Notes under the pieces: model-generated
Seen by the model: the letters and a program-made list of their open reading frames with translations, nothing else
Database searches by the model: none
What the model was told of the DNA's origin: nothing
Program-made: the position numbers and the translations under genes
Source: Gemmatimonadota bacterium
GTDB taxonomy: Bacteria > ARS69
DNA length: 6,676 nt
Assembly: GCA_020431545.1 (NCBI GenBank)
Contig: JAGQIB010000032.1
Span: 5,143 to 11,818, forward strand
Direction of reading: 5' to 3'
In this document: positions 1 through 5,251 of the stretch, in pieces
Layout: every line of letters begins with the position of its first letter
How positions within the stretch are numbered: position 1 is the stretch's first letter

Positions 1-46
1 TGCCACGCATCATCCGCTGACCACGAGGACGTTCGCCGCGTGACAC
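1..46 (-). CDS. Possible start of a gene following the RiPP precursor (partial, unidentified)
   Basis: An open minus-strand frame runs from a GTG at 46 to the left edge without a stop, about 15 codons, reading roughly MSRGERPRGQRMMRG. Two in-frame ATGs at 13 and 10 are alternative starts. A TGAGG overlapping the stop of the precursor gene lies 10 nt before the GTG, which is a weak ribosome site; a stronger GGAGGTG overlaps the GTG itself and so cannot serve it. No terminator hairpin separates it from the precursor, so co-transcription is possible. The fragment is too short to assign a family, and it may not be coding. Lanthipeptide-like precursors are often followed by their modification enzymes, but that cannot be tested here. 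Confidence 0.2.
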   Translation of the reverse strand, partial: MSRGERPRGQRMMRG

Positions 47-58
47 CTCCGCACAGCC

Positions 59-292
59 TCACCCCGTACAGGAATTCGTACAGCCGGCGTCGCACGATCC
101 GCAGCCCGCCAAGAGGGTCACGGAATCGGTCGGGTCGCCGATGCACGGGTTCGACGGCTGGATAACGGTGCACCACGCCTGGTTCGGCAGGTACTCGGTC
201 CAATCCCGGGGCAGACCACCCACGACCTGCCGTCCTTCGTTGCCGGACAGCAGACGGATCCGCTGCCGTTTCAGCGTCAGTCTCTTCTTCAC
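59..292 (-). CDS. Gly-Gly leader RiPP precursor, class I lanthipeptide-like, six-Cys core
   Basis: A 77-residue peptide read from a GTG start. The leader (residues 1-26) begins MKKRLTLKRQRIRLL and ends in VVGG. This matches the pattern K-K-x-L-x-L-x-x-x-x-I-R-x-L-S...V-x-G-G of double-glycine leaders in diderm class I lanthipeptide-like and related natural-product precursors. Such leaders recruit the modifying enzyme and are removed after Gly-Gly by a C39-type peptidase/ABC exporter. The 51-residue core has six Cys (41, 50, 64, 67, 71, 75) and ten Ser/Thr, ending in a C-x2-C-x3-C-x3-C tail, as expected for thioether ring formation. Start choice: a GGAG at 300-303 lies 7 nt before the GTG at 292 and 4 nt before an adjacent in-frame GTG at 295. 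The 292 start gives the family-typical M-K-K opening; a longer frame to 331 lacks such support. No LanB, LanC, LanM, radical SAM or exporter gene is in the window. Leader recognition is fairly secure; the type of modification is inference. Confidence 0.72.
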   Translation of the reverse strand: MKKRLTLKRQRIRLLSGNEGRQVVGGLPRDWTEYLPNQAWCTVIQPSNPCIGDPTDSVTLLAGCGSCDAGCTNSCTG

Positions 293-299
293 CACGGTT

Positions 300-303
300 C
301 TCC
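300..303 (-). promoter_or_regulatory. Ribosome binding site deciding the RiPP precursor start
   Basis: GGAG on the minus strand, followed by AACC and two consecutive GTG codons. Spacing of 7 nt favours the second GTG (start at 292), and the first GTG (295) would be only 4 nt away. The reading frame upstream of this site is Arg/Cys-rich and unlike the family, supporting a start downstream of the site. Confidence 0.55.
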
Positions 304-354
304 GGCGCCCCCGATCGCGGCACGAACGCATCGGCGGCTTCCTAGGGTCCTGGA

Positions 355-379
355 GCGCGAGATCACGCCGATCTCACGC
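355..379. repeat. Inverted repeat in the divergent RiPP/VOC intergenic region
   Basis: Arms GAGATC (359-364) and GATCTC (370-375) are separated by 5 nt. The pairing extends outward (355-358 with 376-379) to a 10-bp stem with one mismatch or G-U wobble, depending on the strand read. It sits between the divergently transcribed precursor (start at 292) and VOC gene (start at 539), where an operator would be expected. No convincing -10/-35 pair is visible on either strand in 296-538. It could be a regulator site or a chance palindrome in GC-rich DNA. Confidence 0.3.
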
Positions 380-538
380 CGTGCGCAGGAGTGAGACGGA
401 CGAACTCGCGCTCCTCCGAGCGGGGCCGAATCCGGCGAATCCCGAGTCCCCGGTCGACGCCCCCCGGAGGAGGGACTAGTCTCGCGGGGGACGGGCCCCC
501 TCCCCGCGCACCGCGGGCCCCGAACCCAGAGGAGCGCG

Positions 539-955
539 ATGCCGAGCCGGATCATACCCACGATGAAGTACGCGGACGCCCCGGCGGCCATCGACTGGCT
601 GCGGATCGCCTTCGGGTTCGAGCCGCACCTCGTGGTGCCCGGCCCGGGCGACACGATCGCGCACGCCCAGCTCCGCCTCGGCGACGACATGATCATGCTC
701 GGCTCCGCCGGCGACACGCCGTTCGACGCGATGCAGCGGCCGCCCGCGGGGCGCGACGCTCCCGTCACCCAGAGCGCGTACATCGTCATCGAGGACGTAG
801 ATGGTCACTGCGACCGCGCGCGTCGCGCCGGGGCGAAGATCGTGGTGGAGCCGGCGGATCAGGACTACGGCGGACGCCTGTACTCCTGTCGCGATCCGGA
901 GGGTCACCTCTGGAACTTCGGGTCCTACGATCCGTGGGCGGAAGCGTCGGAGTAG
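539..955 (+). CDS. VOC family (glyoxalase/bleomycin-resistance fold) protein
   Basis: 138 residues forming two beta-alpha-beta-beta-beta modules of the vicinal-oxygen-chelate fold, close to the usual length for single-chain PhnB-like/glyoxalase-like proteins. The first module (about 3-55) carries YADAPAAIDWLRIAFGFE at 11-28, the classic helix after strand 1. The second (about 78-128) carries IEDVDGHCDRARRAGAK and ends in DPEGHLWNFG at 119-128, the family's hallmark C-terminal strand. The fold supports metal-dependent enzymes (glyoxalase I, extradiol dioxygenases, FosA) as well as metal-free antibiotic-binding proteins; substrate cannot be read from this sequence. A strong AGAGGAG (529-535) sits just before the ATG. 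It is followed 3 bp later by the SDR gene, so the two are probably translated from one message. Confidence 0.88.
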   Translation: MPSRIIPTMKYADAPAAIDWLRIAFGFEPHLVVPGPGDTIAHAQLRLGDDMIMLGSAGDTPFDAMQRPPAGRDAPVTQSAYIVIEDVDGHCDRARRAGAKIVVEPADQDYGGRLYSCRDPEGHLWNFGSYDPWAEASE

Positions 956-958
956 TCC

Positions 959-1990
959 ATGAAGATCCTGATTCTCGGCGGAACCCAGTTCATCGGCATT
1001 CATCTCGTGGCGGCGGCACGGGCGCGAGGCCACGAGGTCACCGTGTTCAATCGCGGCACCACGCCGCTCGTCGACGCGGACGGCATCGAGCAGATCACGG
1101 GCGATCGCCACCGCGACCTCGATCGCCTCGCCGGCCGACGCTGGGACGCGGTCGTCGACACCTGCGGCTACGTGCCGAGCTCGCTCGAGAGCTCCACGGC
1201 AGCGCTCGCCGACGCCGTCGATCGCTACGTGTTCATCTCCAGCATCTCCGTGTACGCGGACTTCTCCACGCACGGCATGGACGAGACGGCCCCGCTCGCG
1301 ACGTTGTCCGCCGAGTCGCTCGAGAAGGCGGAGGCGGTGGACCGCTCGGGCCGCGTGACCGGCAGCGAGTACGGCGGGGCCTACGGCGCGCTGAAGGTCC
1401 GCTGCGAGGACGTGGTGAGGAGCGCATTCCCGGAGCGGGCGCTCGTCGTGCGGCCCGGGCTCGTCGCCGGCAGCCACGACCCCACGGAGCGGTTCACGTA
1501 CTGGGTGGTGCGCGTCGCGCGGGGCGGCGAGATCCTCGCTCCCGGGCGCCCCGAGCGATTGATCCAGTACATCGACGCCGCGGATCTCGCCGACTGGACG
1601 ATCCAGTCCGCGGAACGGCGCGCGACCGGCATCTACAACGTCACCGGCCCGGCGACGGATCTCACGATGGCGGCGTTTCTCGAGGAGTGCCGCCAGGTCG
1701 CCGCCGGCGACGCGACGTTCACGTGGGTCCCGGACGCCTTCCTCCGGCAGCACGAGGTGAAGTCGTGGACCGAGATGCCGCTCTGGATCCCGGAGACGGA
1801 GACCGGCCACTCCGGGCTCATGCACATCGACTGCCGCAAGGCATTCGCGTCCGGGCTGCGACCGCGACCCGTGCGGCGCACGATCGAGGACGTCCTGGCG
1901 TGGGCGAACGGCCCGGGCGCCGACCGGAAGCGAAAGAACGGCCTCGCCGAGGACCGGGAGCTCGAGTTGTTGCGCGCCTGGCGCGGCTAG
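959..1990 (+). CDS. Extended SDR, NAD-dependent epimerase/dehydratase family
   Basis: 343 residues, a normal length for extended short-chain dehydrogenases. An N-terminal Rossmann fold carries the glycine-rich nucleotide motif GGTQFIG (7-13). VVDTCGY (65-71) and VFISSISVYA (91-100) mark strands 4 and 5 with the conserved serine region, and Y142-x3-K146 (YGALK) is the catalytic pair. The downstream VVRPGLVAG (163-171) and IQYIDAADLADW (212-223) are the substrate-domain landmarks typical of sugar-nucleotide epimerases and dehydratases. The GGTxFIG form is common in a poorly characterised branch related to plant CSP41 and isoflavone-reductase-like proteins, so the substrate remains open. The start ATG is 3 bp after the VOC stop, and a GGAG inside the end of the VOC gene provides the ribosome site, implying translational coupling. 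About 60 bp separates it from the NTF2-like gene on the same strand. Confidence 0.88.
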   Translation: MKILILGGTQFIGIHLVAAARARGHEVTVFNRGTTPLVDADGIEQITGDRHRDLDRLAGRRWDAVVDTCGYVPSSLESSTAALADAVDRYVFISSISVYADFSTHGMDETAPLATLSAESLEKAEAVDRSGRVTGSEYGGAYGALKVRCEDVVRSAFPERALVVRPGLVAGSHDPTERFTYWVVRVARGGEILAPGRPERLIQYIDAADLADWTIQSAERRATGIYNVTGPATDLTMAAFLEECRQVAAGDATFTWVPDAFLRQHEVKSWTEMPLWIPETETGHSGLMHIDCRKAFASGLRPRPVRRTIEDVLAWANGPGADRKRKNGLAEDRELELLRAWRG

Positions 1991-2041
1991 CGCGTCCGCA
2001 CGCTCTCGGCGGCGATCCACCTCACGACGTCGCCGTCATTC

Positions 2042-2047
2042 GGAGGT
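2042..2047 (+). promoter_or_regulatory. Strong ribosome binding site of the NTF2-like gene
   Basis: GGAGGT, a near-perfect anti-16S match, 6 nt before the ATG at 2054. It fixes the start and suggests the gene is translated independently of the upstream SDR. Confidence 0.6.
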
Positions 2048-2053
2048 ACATCC

Positions 2054-2449
2054 ATGGCCGAGTCCGCCGCCGAGACCATCCGCGAGTTCTGGCGACTCAT
2101 GGGCACGAACGACTTCGACTCCGTCGCCGCCGTGCTGGCCCACGACTTCGTGCTCGAGTGGCCGATGTCCCGGGAGCGAATCCGCGGGGCGGCTCGCTTC
2201 GCACAGATGAACCGCGAGTATCCCGCCCACGGTCGGTGGCGCTTCGAGATCGTGCGTCTCGTGGCGACCGACCGCGACGCCGTGTCGGACGTCCTCGTCA
2301 CGGACGGGGTCGTGAGCGCGCGCGTCATCTCGTTCTTCACCGTGGAGCGCGGCAAGATCACGAAGCTCGTGGAGTTCTGGCCGGAGAGCTATCCCGCGCC
2401 GGAGAATCGCGCCCACCTCGTGGAAGCCATGCGCGAAGTCGACGACTAG
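2054..2449 (+). CDS. NTF2/SnoaL-like family protein
   Basis: 131 residues in the small cone-shaped alpha+beta barrel fold of the nuclear transport factor 2 / SnoaL superfamily. The start (about 6-45) has the diagnostic pattern AAETIREFWRLMGTNDFD...VAAVLAHDFVLEWP, in which a helix leads into the short acidic strand lining the pocket. It then has IRGAARFAQMNREYP (43-57), and the core sheet strands RFEIVRLVATDRDAVSDVLV and ARVISFFTVERGKITKLVEFWPE (about 63-111). The pattern matches polyketide-cyclase-like, ketosteroid-isomerase-like and uncharacterised stress proteins; catalytic activity cannot be assigned. It lies behind the VOC-SDR pair on the same strand, so it may belong to that transcription unit. 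Its TAG stop overlaps the stop of the convergent LamG gene. Confidence 0.83.
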   Translation: MAESAAETIREFWRLMGTNDFDSVAAVLAHDFVLEWPMSRERIRGAARFAQMNREYPAHGRWRFEIVRLVATDRDAVSDVLVTDGVVSARVISFFTVERGKITKLVEFWPESYPAPENRAHLVEAMREVDD

Positions 2450-3459
2450 CGCTGGACGACGACCTTGCCGGCGATGTTCTCACCCGCACCACGCAGCCGG
2501 TAGACGTACACGCCGGCCGCAACCGTCGCCCCGTTGTCGTCCCGTCCGTCCCAGATCGCTTCGTGGGCGCCGTCGCCCAGCGCGCGATCCGGCAAGAGCG
2601 TTCGGACGCGCCGCCCGGCGACATCCAGCACCTCGACCACGACCGGAGCCGGGCGATTCAACGAGAACGGAATTCGGGTGGCGCCACGGGTCGGATTCGG
2701 CCACGCACGACCGAGCTCGACGGACGCTGTTGTCGTGACCGGCGCCGCCGTGATCGGCCCCGCGAGCTCCGCGATGTCGGCATCACTCAGCGCGCGTGCG
2801 TAGATCCGGACCTCGTCGATCGCGCCCAGGAAGATCTCGAGCACACCCGGCGTATCGGAGCCGATGCTCAGCGAGTTCCCATCGGGAACGATGGTCGTCG
2901 CGACCACGTCGGTATCCAGGAGGATTCCATCCACGTACGTGCGAAGCGTGTCGTCGGCCCAGGTCGACGCGACGTGATGCCACGTGCCCTCGGGGAAGTC
3001 GAACGGCGCGCCCCCGCCGATGTTCCAGTTGTTCAGCGAAGTGCCCACACCGCTCTGCGATACGATGAGTCGATACTGGAACGCGTTCGCGGTTCCGACG
3101 GACTTCGTGAGAATCGGATTGTACATCGACCCGACCAGCCCCCAGCCGTCGCGACGAATCCACGCCGCGAGCGTGATCTCCTCCACCGGAGACGCAAGCG
3201 ACGCGGACGGCGGGATGTCGATCCGTGCCGAGAGGCCGTCGAACAGGAAGGCGCTGTTCTGGTTCCCGGCCCGATCCACGGTCAGAACCGCCGTGGCGTT
3301 CGGGGTCCCGTGATTCCCGTTCCCACTCGCATCCTGGGCGTCGCCGGAGAACGGCCAGTACCCGACGAGATCGGTCGTGATGTCGGCCCGAGCGGCGCTC
3401 GCCGCGCCGAACAGGAGGGACGCGGCGAGCGAAACCGAGATGATCGAACCATGGCGCAT
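2446..3459 (-). CDS. Secreted LamG-domain protein with FlgD-Ig/T9SS-like C-terminal domain
   Basis: 337 residues from the chosen ATG. Residues 1-25 are a Sec signal peptide: a short basic start, a hydrophobic SVSLAASLLFGAA core, and an ARA cleavage site before Asp26. A laminin-G/concanavalin-like domain fills about 26-240, with YWPFSGDAQDASGNGNHGT near its start, GTWHHVASTW and TYVDG in the middle, and IDEVRIYARALSDADIAEL at the end, all hallmarks of LamG_3-type sugar- or surface-binding domains. Residues 245-337 begin with WPNPTRG and contain LDVAGRRVRTL and WDGRDDNGATVAAGVYVYRL. This is the FlgD-Ig fold that ends many exported proteins of FCB-type bacteria and resembles type A sorting domains of the type IX system. 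A 63-bp longer frame (to 3522) exists, but GGGAGG at 3465-3470 lies 5 nt before the ATG at 3459 and the signal peptide begins there. Likely role: surface or secreted binding protein. Confidence 0.85.
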   Translation of the reverse strand: MRHGSIISVSLAASLLFGAASAARADITTDLVGYWPFSGDAQDASGNGNHGTPNATAVLTVDRAGNQNSAFLFDGLSARIDIPPSASLASPVEEITLAAWIRRDGWGLVGSMYNPILTKSVGTANAFQYRLIVSQSGVGTSLNNWNIGGGAPFDFPEGTWHHVASTWADDTLRTYVDGILLDTDVVATTIVPDGNSLSIGSDTPGVLEIFLGAIDEVRIYARALSDADIAELAGPITAAPVTTTASVELGRAWPNPTRGATRIPFSLNRPAPVVVEVLDVAGRRVRTLLPDRALGDGAHEAIWDGRDDNGATVAAGVYVYRLRGAGENIAGKVVVQR

Positions 3460-3747
3460 GACGTCCTCCCTCGGGGGCCAGCCCCCGCAACGTCGGTCGC
3501 GGGGCCGCGACACCTTGTCCATCGTAACCGAAAGGGGTCCGGCGATTCCGCCCGTTGCCGGGGCGTGGGGCTACCATTCACCCGGAAAGCGCAAGGAAGC
3601 GCAGGATCCGGCCGTCCTGCGGGCGAAAAGATCGACAAAACGGGGTCCCGGTTCGACCGGAGCGTCTTTCCGGCAAACCGTGACCTCGACGATCGCGATC
3701 CCGGGCGTGGTCGGCTATCCTCGATCCAATCTCGACGGAGAAGGGTC
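3460..3747. other. Divergent intergenic region between LamG and GNAT genes
   Basis: 288 bp with no convincing gene, although frames stay open through it because of the high GC. Toward the LamG gene it holds two overlapping hairpins, and a TACGAT (minus strand, 3521-3526) that could be a -10 without a clear -35. Toward the GNAT gene there is TATCCT at 3716-3721, with the palindrome GATCGCGATC (3691-3700) where a -35 would be. Mid-region there are a short imperfect direct repeat (AAGCGCAAGG at 3587-3596, AAGCGCAGG at 3597-3605), an inverted repeat GCAGGA/TCCTGC (3601-3606 and 3615-3620), and CCGGT/ACCGG (3648-3652 and 3656-3660). All promoter calls are weak. Confidence 0.4.
3472..3504 (-). promoter_or_regulatory. 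Two mutually exclusive hairpins in the LamG 5' leader
   Basis: In plus coordinates, CCCCCG (3482-3487) can pair with CGGGGG (3472-3477) across a CCAG loop. Alternatively, CCCCGC (3483-3488) can pair with GCGGGG (3499-3504) across a 10-nt loop. The two stems share the same strand and exclude one another. The first ends directly next to the ribosome site at 3465-3470, so the choice of stem could affect translation. GC-rich DNA forms such pairings easily, and regulation is inference. Confidence 0.3.
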
Positions 3748-4317
3748 GTGTCCGAAGCTCTCGACATCACCCCCCTGACGCCGGAGCGCCTCCCGGACTT
3801 CTTCGCGTTCCTCGAGCGCGACGCCTTCGCGGACAATCCCCGCTGGGCATCCTGCTACTGCCAGTGCTTCTACGAGGATCACCGTCAGGTCGACTGGTCC
3901 GCGCGAACCGCGGAGGAGAACAAGGCCTGCGCGACCCGGCGCGCCGCCGAAGGCACCATGCAGGGGCTTCTCGCGTACGAGGACGGACGCGTCATCGGGT
4001 GGTGCAACGCGGCGCCGCGCCCACTGCTGCATGCGCTGGACGAGGAGCCGATCGCGGACGCGGACACGACGGGAACGATCGTGTGCTTCCTCGTGTCCCC
4101 GGCCGCCCGCGGCCGTGGCGTGGCGACGGCCTTGCTCGACGCGGCCTGCCAAGGACTCCGCGCGCAGGGGCTCCGCATCGTGGAGGCGAATCCTCGAGTG
4201 GACGAGACGAGCGACGCCGAGAACCACTACGGCCCGCTTCGCATGTACCTGCGGACCGGCTTCGAGATCACAAGGGACGACGGGGACGGAAGCGTGTGGG
4301 TGAGGAAGTCGCTCTGA
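3748..4317 (+). CDS. GNAT family N-acetyltransferase
   Basis: 189 residues read from GTG; GGAG at 3737-3740 lies 7 nt upstream and the fold begins immediately (ALDITPLTPERLPDFFAFL), so this start is preferred. The acetyl-CoA pyrophosphate loop is RGRGVA (121-126) after the strand TGTIVCFLVSP, followed by helix ATALLDAACQGLRAQG; the C-terminal MYLRTGFEITRDD (166-178) is the usual motif B end. N-terminal features WASCYCQCFYEDH (33-45, Cys 36/38/40), EENKACATRRAAEG, and LLAYEDGRVIGWCNAAPR (74-91) match a recognisable GNAT subfamily whose members carry a short Cys motif followed by an NRA-like segment and a G-W-x-x-x-A-P-R segment. The acceptor substrate is unknown. The gene ends 13 bp before the convergent stop of the downstream membrane gene. 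Confidence 0.87.
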   Translation: MSEALDITPLTPERLPDFFAFLERDAFADNPRWASCYCQCFYEDHRQVDWSARTAEENKACATRRAAEGTMQGLLAYEDGRVIGWCNAAPRPLLHALDEEPIADADTTGTIVCFLVSPAARGRGVATALLDAACQGLRAQGLRIVEANPRVDETSDAENHYGPLRMYLRTGFEITRDDGDGSVWVRKSL

Positions 4318-4330
4318 CGTCCGCGCGCTC

Positions 4331-5251
4331 TCAGTTGTAGAGAGGGACGCCCCGCGAGCGGCACCGACCGAGAAGCAGACGATTCGCGCGGGAAGCGAGA
4401 ATCGCCGCGGCCGGCAGGCCGAACACGCCGATGAACGGCACGAGGGAAGCCACGAGCCAGAGAATGCCCTGCCACACGTAGCGGTGGTAGAGGAGCCAGA
4501 CCCAGGGAAACAGCAAGGCGGTCCAGTTCCAGTCGCTCGCGAAGCGCTCCTCGAGGCGACGCCGCCGGCCCTCCCATCGCGCCGCCCCCGCGGCATCCAG
4601 CCGCTCGAGCGCCGCCGCGACGAACCACTCCCGTCGATGACGACGGGTTGCACGGCCCTCCACCACACCGATCAGCGTGATGGCGATCATCGGCATCAGA
4701 CCCGAGCAGATCCCGACCGCGGCCAGGAAGCCGGACAGGATCCCGCGCGTCATCGACGCCGCCATCTCGCGCGCGGACCCGAATCGATCGCCCGCGGCGG
4801 CGAGCACGTCGTCGAACGGTCGATCGAGAAACTCCGTCAGCGGGAACTCGGATCGAACCCCGAGGAACCCGACGAACGCGATGACGACGACCAGCAGGCC
4901 CGTGCCCCAGAGGGCAAAGCGGTCGAGCCGGGCGGCCGGGCCTTCGTCCCGATCGGCGTCGCCCGCCGCCCCGATCACTTCGTCTTCGGACCGCTCGCCC
5001 ACGTTCGGGGCCGCGCGAACGACCGCCGCGAGATCCCGGAGGAAGACCGACCCGGAGTTCGCCTCGCCGGACGTCTCCGCGTCGAGGAAACGCAGATGCT
5101 CCGCGGCCTCACGCGTGCGCGCGTTCAGCCGGACGTACCGGGCAACGAACCAGCCGAAGAAGAGAATCCACACGAGAACGAGCGCAACACAACAGAACAC
5201 GCCGGCCGAACCCGCCCGCGACAGCTGCCCGAGAGGGTCGCCGCCGGTCAC
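4331..5251 (-). CDS. Five-helix membrane protein: ExbB/TolQ/MotA-like core plus DUF2628-like tail
   Basis: 306 residues from a GTG that overlaps the upstream stop as GTGA. Predicted helices are at about 17-38, 113-132, 171-196, 243-257 and 261-287. After helix 1 comes a charged cytoplasmic stretch (39-110). Helix 2 ends in VGFLGV, and TRGILSGFLAAVGICSGLMP (168-187), which opens helix 3, has the small-residue spacing of the GI..AL..TA.GL..AI motif of MotA/TolQ/ExbB channel proteins. The tail WNWTALLFPWVWLLYHRYVW (241-260) plus helix 5 resembles DUF2628, a small membrane domain of unknown function. No charged or polar residue stands out as an ion-carrying position. The ribosome site is poor, consistent with coupling to the upstream gene. 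The membrane location is secure; the ExbB-like and DUF2628-like assignments are by eye and tentative. Confidence 0.72.
   Translation of the reverse strand: MTGGDPLGQLSRAGSAGVFCCVALVLVWILFFGWFVARYVRLNARTREAAEHLRFLDAETSGEANSGSVFLRDLAAVVRAAPNVGERSEDEVIGAAGDADRDEGPAARLDRFALWGTGLLVVVIAFVGFLGVRSEFPLTEFLDRPFDDVLAAAGDRFGSAREMAASMTRGILSGFLAAVGICSGLMPMIAITLIGVVEGRATRRHRREWFVAAALERLDAAGAARWEGRRRRLEERFASDWNWTALLFPWVWLLYHRYVWQGILWLVASLVPFIGVFGLPAAAILASRANRLLLGRCRSRGVPLYN

Noticed and set aside
484..506. GC-rich hairpin (GCGGGG/CCCCGC) upstream of the VOC gene as terminator or riboswitch
   Set aside because: No T-run follows and the stem is made only of G and C runs, as expected by chance at this composition.
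539..1990. VOC and SDR as tailoring enzymes of the RiPP
   Set aside because: They are transcribed away from the precursor and belong to broad families. Nothing in the sequence links them to peptide modification.
476..2020. A 514-codon minus-strand open frame antisense to the VOC and SDR genes
   Set aside because: It mirrors two well-supported enzymes and its product is Arg/Gly/Ala-rich with no domain; there is no ribosome site that would justify a start.
3460..3522. N-terminal extension of the LamG protein (21 residues)
   Set aside because: The extension precedes a clear signal peptide and would bury it. A good ribosome site stands before the inner ATG at 3459.
391..4317. A single plus-strand open frame of 1308 codons
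   Set aside because: It runs in a different frame through the VOC, SDR and NTF2-like genes, antisense to LamG, and through non-coding sequence. Its translation is low-complexity Arg/Gly/Pro. Only the last 189 codons (from 3748) are a recognisable protein. High GC simply removes stop codons.
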